Shown: positions 36,135-44,877 of the stretch, piece by piece
Position numbering within the stretch: the stretch's first letter is position 1
How the letters are laid out: each line of letters opens with the position of its first letter
Origin: Tunturiibacter empetritectus
GTDB taxonomy: Bacteria > Acidobacteriota > Terriglobia > Terriglobales > Acidobacteriaceae
Assembly (NCBI RefSeq): GCF_014201375.1
Contig: NZ_JACHDZ010000006.1
Span: 124,001 to 188,000 of the forward strand
Length of the DNA: 64,000 bases
Reading direction: 5' to 3'
Made by a program: the position numbers and the translations under genes
The notes under the pieces: generated by a model
Database searches by the model: none
Told to the model about the DNA's origin: nothing
What the model saw: only the letters and a program-made list of their open reading frames with translations

Positions 36135-36150
36135 GTCGCGAGACTCCAGC

Positions 36151-37095
36151 CTAACCGCTGACCGCTGCTTCGAGAAGGTGCATCCGCGGATTCCTCGCAT
36201 CGGAGAGATCCAGTCTGGCGGCAACGCCCAACGGAAGCGTGACGTTATACGTGCTCACATGCCCGCATCGCAGCCCGACGGCGATCGGGCCATCAAACTC
36301 ACCAAGCGCATGAAGAATCGCCCGCTCCAGATAGTCCTGTTCGTCCGGCGAAGCGCACTGCCGCATATCCCCGAAGACAATCCCAGTCACCTTCTCAAGT
36401 ACCCCCGCATAGCGAAGATGAAGCAGCATCCTGTCCCACTGATACGGCTTCGTCCCAATGTCCTCGAGAAAAAGAATGCTGTCCCTCTCCATACGCGGAG
36501 TATACGGTGTGCCCAGCGCCTCCGCGAAGATGGAAAGACATCCACCCGCGACCAAGCCCTCAGCCTGCCCCGCACGCAAGACGCGAAGCCCCTCCGCGTC
36601 ACCAAGCGACCATGCACTATCGCCTGTCAGACTATGCTGCCAACTCGCGAGGTCCACACCATCCTCTCGTGAAAAATCAGCCGCCACCATCGGCCCATAG
36701 AACGTAGCAAGATTCGCCTCGCTGTGAAGCCAGCAATGAAGCGAGGTATGGTCGCTGTACCCGATAAACGGCTTCGGATTCGAGCCAATCAGCTTCGCAT
36801 CAAGATGAGGCAGCAACTCCGCCGATCCCCACCCGCCCCGCGTGCAGACGATCCCATCGATCTCCGGATTCGCAAACGCCGCATGAAGGTCCCGCAGTCG
36901 ATCTTCCAATTTGCCCGCGTAGTACAGCGGCCCGCTATCCAGCGCATGCGGACTGAGTACGGTTTTGTACCCAAGCCGCTGCAGGTGCGCCATGCCCCGC
37001 TCCACCAACTCCGGCTTCGGAGTACTCGCCGGCGACAAGACCGCAAGGGTAGCGCCTGAACGCAGCGCACGAGGCTTGAAAAGGGACGTCGTCAC
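36151..37095 (-). CDS. ldcA: LD-carboxypeptidase, peptidase S66 family
   Basis: 314 residues from GTG 37095, which overlaps the dapF TGA (GTGA); an ATG further upstream lies inside dapF. LdcA trims the terminal D-Ala from cytoplasmic murein tetrapeptide, giving the tripeptide used by Mpl. Features: GATLAVLSPAST at the N-terminus, DGIVCTRGGWGSAELL, the nucleophile region FIGYSDHTSLHCWL, the Glu region LFLEDIGTKPYQWDRML, and the His region VGLRCGHVSTYNVTLPLG. All three triad regions appear intact. No signal peptide, in line with a cytoplasmic recycling role. Confidence 0.9.
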   Translation of the reverse strand: MTTSLFKPRALRSGATLAVLSPASTPKPELVERGMAHLQRLGYKTVLSPHALDSGPLYYAGKLEDRLRDLHAAFANPEIDGIVCTRGGWGSAELLPHLDAKLIGSNPKPFIGYSDHTSLHCWLHSEANLATFYGPMVAADFSREDGVDLASWQHSLTGDSAWSLGDAEGLRVLRAGQAEGLVAGGCLSIFAEALGTPYTPRMERDSILFLEDIGTKPYQWDRMLLHLRYAGVLEKVTGIVFGDMRQCASPDEQDYLERAILHALGEFDGPIAVGLRCGHVSTYNVTLPLGVAARLDLSDARNPRMHLLEAAVSG

Positions 37096-37895
37096 AGGGC
37101 CGCGACCTCGCCGCGGCAGATAATCTCCGCCGGTCCTGTCAACCGCATCACCGCATCGTTCGAAGGCCATACCGTTCGCTGCGGACCGCCCTCTGCAATC
37201 GCAGTCAACTCGCGCGCCACATCACGAAGCACTACCGCCGCAGCCGAAGAGGCGCATGTGCCTGTGCCGGAAGAGGTCGTAGGCCCGCAGCCTCTCTCAA
37301 AGATGCGAAACGCAATCTCGGAAGACGACAGAATCCGAACGAACTCAACGTTGGTGCCATACCGGAACACTGGACTCCCACTGATCCGCGCCCCAAGCTC
37401 CTGCCAATTCAAGCCATGCGCGCTGAAATCATCATTCTCGACAAAGAGAACGAAGTGAGGATTGCCAACATTCACCATCGCGCCTGGCACCTCACCAACC
37501 CCGGGCAGCACGATCGTGCGCTGCATCACCCGCGGAACCCCCATCTCGCTCTCGATCAGATAGAGCGGATCGTTCGACTCAATCACATGACAAATGCGCA
37601 AGCCCCCATGAGTGCCCAGCGCAACCTCCTGCCTCCCCTCGCTGCTCGCCAGCCATGCCGCCACACAGCGCGTCCCATTGCCGGAGAGCTCCGCCTCGCT
37701 GCCATCCGCATTGAAGAGTCGCAAAAAAAACTCGTCGTTCGCCCTTCGATCAAGAAATTCAATCCCATCCGCGCCAACACTGGTGTTCCGCGCACACAGC
37801 TTACGGGCAAGCTCAGCATGGCGGCGCTGCGCCAGCGGCTCCTCGATGATCAGGAAATCATTACCGCAGGCATGCGCTTTGACGAAGGGAATCAT
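37092..37895 (-). CDS. dapF: Diaminopimelate epimerase-like protein with Ser at second catalytic position
   Basis: 267 residues, normal DapF length. DapF converts LL- to meso-diaminopimelate with two cysteines acting as acid and base. The N-terminus KAHACGNDFLIIEE is right, and the first catalytic Cys is present (SGNGTRC, Cys77). The second motif, normally ACGTGA, reads SSGTGT: Ser209 stands where the second Cys should be. The codon is TCC, two changes from TGC by sense, so not a single ambiguous base call. Elsewhere the protein is well kept (VNVGNPHFVLFV, GADGIEFL). It could be a modified epimerase, a dehydratase-like variant or inactive. It shares an operon with ldcA and mpl. Confidence 0.85.
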   Translation of the reverse strand: MIPFVKAHACGNDFLIIEEPLAQRRHAELARKLCARNTSVGADGIEFLDRRANDEFFLRLFNADGSEAELSGNGTRCVAAWLASSEGRQEVALGTHGGLRICHVIESNDPLYLIESEMGVPRVMQRTIVLPGVGEVPGAMVNVGNPHFVLFVENDDFSAHGLNWQELGARISGSPVFRYGTNVEFVRILSSSEIAFRIFERGCGPTTSSGTGTCASSAAAVVLRDVARELTAIAEGGPQRTVWPSNDAVMRLTGPAEIICRGEVAAL

Positions 37896-37937
37896 GTGCT
37901 CCTATTCTGCCTCAATGCTATCTGCAAGTCGGCCGTT

Positions 37938-39644
37938 CTACTGCGGCGACGCGACACTGAAGCGGTCAGACTTATAAATACGTGCGCAGGGCTGGCCGCT
38001 CGTGCACAGGATCGTCAACTCATTAAGCCCCTGAGGATGCATCGCAACGGCCGCCGCCACAGGATCACCGGTGATCGCAACGACATAGCCCGCATGCTCT
38101 GCAGGCGCAGCCAGCGCCGCCTGAAAGCTGTCGTAGTCTCCTTCATTGACGGTCTGCCGCAGAGGGATTCCAGCATCCTGGAGCGCTCCAACGTGATCGG
38201 AGTTGTACATCAAAATCGTCGAGCCATAAGGAAACTCGCCCAGCTGACGAGCCAGCGCCGTCTCAAACGCAACGCGAGTCGTTGAATTCACCAGTGCCTC
38301 TTTAAGCACCAGCGGCGTGCAGTACATCATCCCAACCGTATTCAGAGCGATCAACAGAAGCGTCACCGGCTGCATTAACCTCTTAGCAAGCGGCTGCGTC
38401 TCACTCCACCCCCGCTCCATCCACTGCACCGCCACAAACGTAAAGATCGCCAGCGCCGGCAGCAACTCCATCCCATAGCGTGAGTTGTAGTAGGAGTGCG
38501 GCCAGAGCTGCGGAATAAAGATCGGCACCGAACCGTAAGCCACCGAATAAACATAGAAAGGCAGCGGCATCCAGAGCAACAGCGACGACAGCACTAGGCG
38601 GCGACGTACTGCCAGAATCAACCCACCCACGGCCGCCGCCATCAGTAAAAACCCAGTCTCCCAGAAAGCTGCATCGACCTGCGCCGTGCGCATATAAAAC
38701 ACCAACGCCCATACAGGGTTATGCCATCCACGATGGTGATGGCCGTCAGGCGGCATGGTCTTCTTTTCAATCGCCGCCGCCGAATAAGGCCCACGCAGGA
38801 AGTCCAGCGGATCATGAAAGAAGTGCTGGTTATAGGCGAGCCAGCTGACCGGCCCTGCAATTACCAGCACCGTGAAGACAACAAAAAACGAAGCGACCTT
38901 GCGCCACATCTCGCGATTGCGCGCCAGCGAGACCATCACAACACACCAGACCGCGGCACCCAGAATCCAGCCGTCGTATCGCGTAAACACAGCCGCCAGG
39001 ATGAAGACCGCAAGCAGCATCAGACGGCGCTGAACCGCACTCACCCGCGAGTCTTTGATTGCAGCAACGCATTCAACGGTAAGCAGAGTCGTCCAGATAA
39101 GAAGCATCAGGAACAACGGCTCCGTCATCGCGGTCGTCGCAAGGTAGAGCAGATTCGGGTTGAGCGCATAGAGCGCCGTCGCCGCCAGAGCCCAGCGAGG
39201 AATCATCATCCACCGCGCCAGCCGGTAGATACCGGCAACACTCGCTATATAGCAGATCAGCGAAGGCCACGCGCCAGCCAACCCGTTCTGCCACCACTCC
39301 ACCTTCTGCACAAAAGGAAGCATCAGCAGATGCGGCAGCGGCAACCAGACCCCGCCAAGCTGGACAAGCCCCGGATTGCGTGAGTCGAGAATGCGGCGAG
39401 CAATGCCAAGATGCGCCACAGCATCACCGTACAGCAGGAGATATCCGCGCGAGTACGACAAAAGCAGCGCGATAAAAGACAGCAGCACCGCAGCCAACGC
39501 GACTGGAAAGGTCTCCTGCCGCGTCGCCGGCCTCACCTCTTCCGGATCGAACTCCGCAGCACCCGCGCCAGCAGCACGGCCCGCGACGGTCGATGCCGTC
39601 GGCCTGTTGAGCCGGGAAGTCCGAGACGATTTAGACCCCCGCAT
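37938..39644 (-). CDS. Polytopic membrane protein, glycosyltransferase GT-C/ArnT-like
   Basis: 568 residues from the ATG at 39644. About ten hydrophobic segments, the first near residues 50-70 (FPVALAAVLLSFIALLLSYS). The first loop has GYLLLYGDAVAHLGIARRIL, in which the Asp may be the catalytic carboxylate, followed by WLPLPHLLMLPF, a layout shared with GT39-type enzymes. The C-terminus is soluble and includes LMYNSDHVGALQDAGI. Donor and acceptor unknown. The start overlaps the end of the PfkB gene by 14 bases, so translation is probably coupled. Forty-two bases separate its stop from dapF. Confidence 0.78.
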   Translation of the reverse strand: MRGSKSSRTSRLNRPTASTVAGRAAGAGAAEFDPEEVRPATRQETFPVALAAVLLSFIALLLSYSRGYLLLYGDAVAHLGIARRILDSRNPGLVQLGGVWLPLPHLLMLPFVQKVEWWQNGLAGAWPSLICYIASVAGIYRLARWMMIPRWALAATALYALNPNLLYLATTAMTEPLFLMLLIWTTLLTVECVAAIKDSRVSAVQRRLMLLAVFILAAVFTRYDGWILGAAVWCVVMVSLARNREMWRKVASFFVVFTVLVIAGPVSWLAYNQHFFHDPLDFLRGPYSAAAIEKKTMPPDGHHHRGWHNPVWALVFYMRTAQVDAAFWETGFLLMAAAVGGLILAVRRRLVLSSLLLWMPLPFYVYSVAYGSVPIFIPQLWPHSYYNSRYGMELLPALAIFTFVAVQWMERGWSETQPLAKRLMQPVTLLLIALNTVGMMYCTPLVLKEALVNSTTRVAFETALARQLGEFPYGSTILMYNSDHVGALQDAGIPLRQTVNEGDYDSFQAALAAPAEHAGYVVAITGDPVAAAVAMHPQGLNELTILCTSGQPCARIYKSDRFSVASPQ

Positions 39645-40575
39645 GTTCAAGGTGGGAGATCTCCAGAAAGAGCTTGAATCGTTCATCTATCTCTTCACGA
39701 GACACATTCTGCAGCCGCTCGGTCCCGAAGCGTTCCACCGCAAACGAACCCATCACGCCGCCATAAAACATCGCGGTGCGAAGAACTGCGGGCGTCAGCT
39801 TTGGCTGCGACGCGAGGTATCCGTAGAAACCTCCGGCAAACGAATCCCCCGCACCCGTAGGATCAACCACCTCCGCAAGCGGAAGCGCCGGCGCACGAAA
39901 CGGACGCAATGCCTTGCTGCCGCCAGGGAACGAGCGATCGCTGAAGAAGGCGGTCGCACCATACTCTCCATGTTTGACCACTAGCGTCTTCGGTCCCATC
40001 GCGAGAACCTTCTCCGCGGCGACAACCAGATTGCGCTCCCCGGCCAGCATGCGCGCCTCACCGTCATTGATCAGCAACACATCAAGCTGGCGCAGCACCT
40101 TCGCAAGATTCGCCGAGTGATCGGCAATCCAGTAGTTCATCGTATCTCCGCAAACCATGCGGACGTTCGGCATCTGGCTCCGCACGCGCGACTGCAGCAC
40201 AGGATCGATGTTCGCAAGGAACAGATACTCGCTGTCCTTATACGCATTCGGAATCTTCGGCTCGAACGTCTCGAAGACATTCAGGTCTGTGCCGAGAGTC
40301 TTGGCCTCATCCATATTGCCCGAGTAGGAACCCGTCCAGTGAAAGCTGAGCCCCTCCGACCGCTCGATACCCTTCGTATCGATGCCGCGGCGGGTAAAGA
40401 TCGTCTCATGCTCTGCAGTAAAGTCTTTTCCGACGACGGCAATAACGCGTACCGGCGTAAAGTAACTGGCCGCAAGCGAAAAATGAGTTGCCGCGCCGCC
40501 CAGGCAATCCTTCACAGAGCCATGAGGGGTTTCAATGTTATCGAACGCTACCGAACCTACAACGAGAATTGCCAT
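39631..40575 (-). CDS. PfkB family carbohydrate/nucleoside kinase
   Basis: 314 residues from the ATG at 40575 (AAGGAG three bases upstream); an earlier in-frame start lacks a site. The ribokinase fold is shown by the N-terminal ILVVGSVAFDN, motif 1 CLGGAATHFSLAASYF, and motif 2 VVDPTGAGDSFAGGFYGYLA, with the catalytic Asp in GAGDSF. Substrate is not readable. It sits directly downstream of mtnP, which releases adenine and 5-methylthioribose-1-phosphate, so a role in nucleoside or pentose salvage is a reasonable guess, no more. Confidence 0.87.
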   Translation of the reverse strand: MAILVVGSVAFDNIETPHGSVKDCLGGAATHFSLAASYFTPVRVIAVVGKDFTAEHETIFTRRGIDTKGIERSEGLSFHWTGSYSGNMDEAKTLGTDLNVFETFEPKIPNAYKDSEYLFLANIDPVLQSRVRSQMPNVRMVCGDTMNYWIADHSANLAKVLRQLDVLLINDGEARMLAGERNLVVAAEKVLAMGPKTLVVKHGEYGATAFFSDRSFPGGSKALRPFRAPALPLAEVVDPTGAGDSFAGGFYGYLASQPKLTPAVLRTAMFYGGVMGSFAVERFGTERLQNVSREEIDERFKLFLEISHLEHAGV

Positions 40576-40651
40576 AAACTCCTTCTGCACTGCAATAATT
40601 AATATTAGCAACTAATTCAGTTACAAAAATTGAATGCGAAAACGATTAGCC

Positions 40652-41545
40652 TCAGAGATATCTATCAAGAAGCAAAGAAAGCTTCTGCCTGGTCTCCTTT
40701 GGAATCGCCTTGCGATCAGTAAGAATGGCGTACTTCAAAGCATCGACACACGCGCAGCCTTTTGTCATATCCACTGGCATCGCCGCAACAGCCGCACGTA
40801 CTACCCTTGAGGCGTTGTCCGCGTTCTGATGCATGACAGCAACAATCTGATCCACCGTAACGTCGTCGTGGCCTTCGCGCCAGCAGTCGTAGTCGGTGAC
40901 CATCGCCACGGTGGTATAGCAGAGCTCCGCCTCACGAGCGAGCTTCGCCTCCTGCAGGTTCGTCATCCCAATCACATCAGCGCCCCAGCTTCGATATAGA
41001 TTCGACTCCGCGCGAGTCGAGAACTGCGGCCCCTCCATGCAGACGTACGTTCCACCAAGCTTGCCAACCACGCCCACCGTATCGCAAGCCTTCTTCAGCA
41101 CCTCGGCCAGCGGCGCGCAGATCGGATCGCCGAAGGCGACGTGAGCAACAATCCCCTCGCCAAAAAACGTAGAAGCGCGAGCAAAGGTGCGGTCGATAAA
41201 TTGATCCGGAATCACGAAGTCCGTCGGCTTGTGTTCTTCTTTCAGCGAGCCCACCGCCGAAACCGAAAGAATCGTATCGACTCCAAGCATCTTCATCGCA
41301 AAGATGTTGGCGCGGAAGTTCAACTCGCTCGGCAGAATGCGATGACCGCGTCCATGACGAGCAAGAAAAGCGACATTTCGGCCTTCGAGCTCACCAAGAA
41401 CAAAAGCGTCCGACGGATCGCCGAACGGAGTCGTCACGCGCTCCTCGCGCACATTGGTCAGTCCTGGCATGGCATACAGGCCGCTGCCCCCGATAATTCC
41501 AATCTCTGCCTTCTTCAAAATACTGTCGCTCCCTTTGGCGGACAC
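40652..41545 (-). CDS. mtnP: S-methyl-5'-thioadenosine phosphorylase
   Basis: 297 residues. Cleaves methylthioadenosine with phosphate to adenine and 5-methylthioribose-1-phosphate, the first step of methionine salvage. Features: IGIIGGSGLYAMPGL (phosphate loop), ARHGRGHRILPSELNFRANI, SAVGSLKEEHKPTDFVIPDQ, and the methionine-binding GPQFSTRAESNLYRSWGADV and IGMTNLQEAKLARE segments. The DYDCWREGHDDV segment is characteristic of MtnP rather than of purine nucleoside phosphorylase. It begins 11 bases after the zinc peptidase stop. The remaining salvage genes are not in the window. Confidence 0.93.
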   Translation of the reverse strand: MSAKGSDSILKKAEIGIIGGSGLYAMPGLTNVREERVTTPFGDPSDAFVLGELEGRNVAFLARHGRGHRILPSELNFRANIFAMKMLGVDTILSVSAVGSLKEEHKPTDFVIPDQFIDRTFARASTFFGEGIVAHVAFGDPICAPLAEVLKKACDTVGVVGKLGGTYVCMEGPQFSTRAESNLYRSWGADVIGMTNLQEAKLAREAELCYTTVAMVTDYDCWREGHDDVTVDQIVAVMHQNADNASRVVRAAVAAMPVDMTKGCACVDALKYAILTDRKAIPKETRQKLSLLLDRYL

Positions 41546-41556
41546 GGTCCGGCTGG

Positions 41557-43128
41557 CTACTTCGCCCCTCTGGAAGTATACCGTTGCAGAGCGCTCTCAT
41601 TGACCGCGCCGAAAGACGCCAGAACTCGCGACATCGAGAGCGCTGGCTCCGCGACTGGCACAACTGCCTGTTGCATCGGCCCCTCAGGCTGTATGCTCGC
41701 AATCACGTCGCGCAGCTTTCGTGCCAGCGCCAGGTTGAAACCTTCGCCAATAAAGACGGAGTCTCCCGATCGAGAGATTAGAACATCTCCCTCATTGGTG
41801 GAGTACACCAGTTCCGCATCGCCGGACTCATCGTTCTTGCGCTCCACAACGTTTGAGTATTTTCTCGGAATCTGTGCCGCGTAGATACGCAGAAAAGACC
41901 GCGCCGAATCAGCGTTCTTCCATCTCGAGTAGTAGAGCAGTCCAATAAAAGCCGTCGACTCCTTCTCCGCCTCGGTCACAGCCGACTTGCGTTGTGCAGC
42001 ATAGTAGACCCCGCCATTCCACTCCGGCGCCAACGCACTTGCCTGCTCCCGCCCGCCGAACAGCTCCGCAAGAATGCGAACGTCCAACTCCCCCATCACG
42101 CCGATATCGTAGGGCGTGTACTCCGGATCGAGCAGCGGATGAATATCCGGCAGTCGAACCAGCGGCACCGGCGCATGTGCCATATAAGCCTGCGGATTCA
42201 TGATCTCGAAGCTCGAAGACGGTGGATTCGCAAGCACGCCATGGAACGCCGCCTCTTTGCCGGCCTTGATCAGAATCGCCTGCTCGAAGCCAAGCCCTTC
42301 GCCATACGGAAACAGCAGAGACTCCTGGAGCAGCAGCGGAGCACGCGCCATCACCGGCGATCCGCCTGTGTCCGTCGCCTGGTCCTTCAACTTGTCCGCA
42401 AGATCCGGCGCATCGGCAATCGTCTTACCAGAGGACCGCAGCGTGTAGTCGATGAAGACCGCCATCGCCTGTCCCTCCGCCACCGCCGTGCGTGCGGTAT
42501 CTGCCTCATCCATCTGCAAGTGATGATTGTCCTCCTGCACGTTATGCGAGGTGCTGGACAAACTCACGTCGGACCACTTCGTCAGATCAATGGCCTGGTC
42601 CTGCAGGGCGTGAGTCAGTTCATGCGCCAGTACTGGCTTCTGCTCGTCTGGCTCAATCCAGTCCAGCAGATTCACTGTCTTCGTCTTGTTGTCGTAAAAA
42701 CCGGCAACCTGCTCGGTCAACAGAGACAGCAAAAACGGACGCAGATGAAAGTCGCGATCGAGCAGCCCGAACTTCTTAAGCACAACCTCCGACCGCTCCA
42801 TGCGCTTGGCGCCCTCATCCTCGTCGAACTTATCTTTGAGGTAGTGGTTCACCTGATCGCGCGAGATAAGTTTTCGCTTCACGGAATGCTCAATCGGCAA
42901 CTTGGTGTCGCTGCTGACGAAGCTGAGAATCTCATCCACAGAACGAAAGAGCTCCTTCGCCTGTTGCTTGGTCATCGGCTGTTGACTCACAGCAGGCGAA
43001 GCAGGCTGAGCAACACCCGGAGTCGCCGTCTGCGCGGCATAGGCTGCAAAACTGGCCGACCACAGCGCAAACGCCGCGACCATCCTCATCGAACTCCCGC
43101 TCCCGGCCCAAAGCCTTCCCAGCAACAT
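41557..43128 (-). CDS. Exported zinc metallopeptidase-like protein (HEXXH), family not named
   Basis: 523 residues. A signal peptide (MRMVAAFALWSASFAAYAA) follows a short basic start. The zinc motif HELTHALQDQ has His169, Glu170 and His173, and a probable third ligand lies in TAVAEGQAMAVFIDY (about residue 218), the arrangement of gluzincins. The neighbouring LTEQVAGFYDNKTKTVNLL and LLFPYGEGLGFEQAI are recurrent in acidobacterial proteins of this kind. Likely a periplasmic or secreted peptidase; substrate unknown. AGAGGG precedes the ATG at 43128. It heads the leftward run mtnP-PfkB-glycosyltransferase. The divergent ygfZ gene starts 59 bases away. Confidence 0.8.
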   Translation of the reverse strand: MLLGRLWAGSGSSMRMVAAFALWSASFAAYAAQTATPGVAQPASPAVSQQPMTKQQAKELFRSVDEILSFVSSDTKLPIEHSVKRKLISRDQVNHYLKDKFDEDEGAKRMERSEVVLKKFGLLDRDFHLRPFLLSLLTEQVAGFYDNKTKTVNLLDWIEPDEQKPVLAHELTHALQDQAIDLTKWSDVSLSSTSHNVQEDNHHLQMDEADTARTAVAEGQAMAVFIDYTLRSSGKTIADAPDLADKLKDQATDTGGSPVMARAPLLLQESLLFPYGEGLGFEQAILIKAGKEAAFHGVLANPPSSSFEIMNPQAYMAHAPVPLVRLPDIHPLLDPEYTPYDIGVMGELDVRILAELFGGREQASALAPEWNGGVYYAAQRKSAVTEAEKESTAFIGLLYYSRWKNADSARSFLRIYAAQIPRKYSNVVERKNDESGDAELVYSTNEGDVLISRSGDSVFIGEGFNLALARKLRDVIASIQPEGPMQQAVVPVAEPALSMSRVLASFGAVNESALQRYTSRGAK

Positions 43129-43187
43129 AACCCTCTCGATCCACCGCTATAATCAAGTGTACGCAAGTTTTTTTGCATCATTCCGTC

Positions 43188-44252
43188 ATGAGTTCACCAG
43201 CACAATCCGATATCGCCGTTCCGTCGGCCACAGGCTCCCCCGCACAGCTTGCCGCGCTCCTTCAGGGGGTTGGCCTGTCGCATCTCAACCAAACCGGTTG
43301 GATACGAGTCACCGGCGAAGATCGTGTCCGTTGGCTGAACGGGATGGTAACCAACTCCATCCAGCAGTTGGCCCCCGGCGAGGGCACCTATAACTTCCTC
43401 CTCAGCGTTCAAGGCCGCATCCAGGGCGACGCCACCATCTTCGCCCGTCCGGACGATCTCCTCATAGAGACAAGCTCGCCCCAGATCCCAACCCTGATAA
43501 CGCTGCTCGACCGATTCATCATCATGGACGACGTCGAGCTCGCAGACATCAGCAACACCCGCTCAGGCCTGCTGGTCGCCGGTCCCAAAGCCGCCTCGCT
43601 CCTGCAACAAATCGGTCTCGCCGCCGGTGATCTCGCCCCGCTCTCGATGCGCTCACTCAGCTGGAACAACGCCGAAGTGGATATCCTGCACGCATACAGC
43701 CCCCTCGTGCCACGATACGAGCTGTGGGCCGATCAACCGACCACCCCAAAGCTAGCCAGCGCCCTGCAAAGCCTCGGCGCAACTCCCTGCGAAGAGCAAA
43801 GCCTCGAATGGCTCCGCATCCTCGAAGGAACTCCGCAGATCGGAACCGACATCCGCGACCGCGAACTCCCCCAGGAGACCGGCCAGACCCGCGCCCTGCA
43901 CTTCGCCAAGGGCTGCTACCTCGGCCAGGAGATCGTCGAGCGAATCCGTTCCCGCGGTAACGTCCATCGCACCTTCAGCGGCTTCCGGCTCGACGGCGAT
44001 CTTCCAACCGCCGGCATATCGCTCGAAGCCGACGGCAAGCAGATCGGCGAACTGACCAGCGTCGCCGCCATCCCGCTACCAGGCGAAGCCCAGGCCCTCC
44101 ACTTCGGACTAGGCTACATCCGCCGCGAAGCTCTGGACCGCGGCCTCCCAATCCTCTACGCCGGCGGTATCGCACAGCCGGTCTCGCTCCCCTTTTCGCA
44201 ACCTGCAGCCTCCGCGCCATCGGTTGCATCTGAAACTCCTGAAAGAGTGTGA
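43188..44252 (+). CDS. ygfZ: Folate-binding protein YgfZ (GcvT-like)
   Basis: 354 residues from the ATG at 43188; a TTG five codons earlier is in frame. YgfZ/IBA57-type proteins use tetrahydrofolate to help build or repair iron-sulfur clusters. The signature KGCYLGQEIVERIRSRG is present (about residue 250) with the conserved Cys. The N-terminal half has VTGEDRVRWLNGMVTN and FLLSVQGRIQGDATIF, typical of the GcvT fold. A Pro/Ser-rich tail ends the protein. The next gene begins at or just after its stop (GTG 44249 or ATG 44255). Confidence 0.9.
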   Translation: MSSPAQSDIAVPSATGSPAQLAALLQGVGLSHLNQTGWIRVTGEDRVRWLNGMVTNSIQQLAPGEGTYNFLLSVQGRIQGDATIFARPDDLLIETSSPQIPTLITLLDRFIIMDDVELADISNTRSGLLVAGPKAASLLQQIGLAAGDLAPLSMRSLSWNNAEVDILHAYSPLVPRYELWADQPTTPKLASALQSLGATPCEEQSLEWLRILEGTPQIGTDIRDRELPQETGQTRALHFAKGCYLGQEIVERIRSRGNVHRTFSGFRLDGDLPTAGISLEADGKQIGELTSVAAIPLPGEAQALHFGLGYIRREALDRGLPILYAGGIAQPVSLPFSQPAASAPSVASETPERV

Positions 44253-44254
44253 AC

Positions 44255-44875
44255 ATGCGTGAACAGAACAAGCCCTTCGTTGTCACCGACCGCCGCAAGT
44301 TCACCATGGACGGTGAGCTGCGCCCCGACGCTGATCCTTCGCCAGAGAGAGAAGAGCGCGCCACCAGTCCGGTCGAATCCGCAACCGTAGTCCCGACAGC
44401 CCCGACCCCGCCCGCCACACCCGAGACACCGCAAGACCCCGAACTCCCCCCAGCCCTAACCGCCGAGCAGACCGAGCAGGCCAAGCGCGCCTACGACATG
44501 ACCGCCGATCGCCTCGACACCGCCATCCGCTCGGCCAACCCCGGCATGGACCACCCGCCCACGATGAGCTTCGATCAGCTCGTCCAGTCCGTCTACATGA
44601 CCTCTATCCTGCAGCTCGGCGGCACCACGCAGGAGGGCCAGCAGCCCCAGGTCGATATCCTCGGAGCACGTCAGAGCATCGACATGCTCGCCGTCCTCGA
44701 AGAGAAGACCAAAGGCAATCTCTCCCCCGAAGAGTCCCGCCTGCTCGAAAGCGCTCTCTTCGAGCTGCGCATGGCCTTCCTCGAAGTCACGCAGGCCCTC
44801 GCCCGTTCCGCAGCCTCCAAAGCCCCCGGCGGAGCAGGCCGTCCAGGCCCCGCAGGCCCCAGCATCGTCCGCTAA
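44255..44875 (+). CDS. DUF1844 domain-containing protein
   Basis: 206 residues from the ATG at 44255; a GTG at 44249 overlapping the ygfZ stop (GTGA) is equally possible. The N-terminal half is disordered and Pro/Glu/Thr-rich. The DUF1844 domain lies at about residues 105-175: MSFDQLVQSVYMTSILQLGG, then PQVDILGARQSIDMLAVLEE and KTKGNLSPEESRLLESALFE. This is a small helical domain of unknown function found mainly in Acidobacteriota, Planctomycetes and Deltaproteobacteria-type genomes (from memory). A Gly/Pro-rich tail ends it. Two bases separate it from the next gene. Confidence 0.88.
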   Translation: MREQNKPFVVTDRRKFTMDGELRPDADPSPEREERATSPVESATVVPTAPTPPATPETPQDPELPPALTAEQTEQAKRAYDMTADRLDTAIRSANPGMDHPPTMSFDQLVQSVYMTSILQLGGTTQEGQQPQVDILGARQSIDMLAVLEEKTKGNLSPEESRLLESALFELRMAFLEVTQALARSAASKAPGGAGRPGPAGPSIVR

Positions 44876-44877
44876 CG

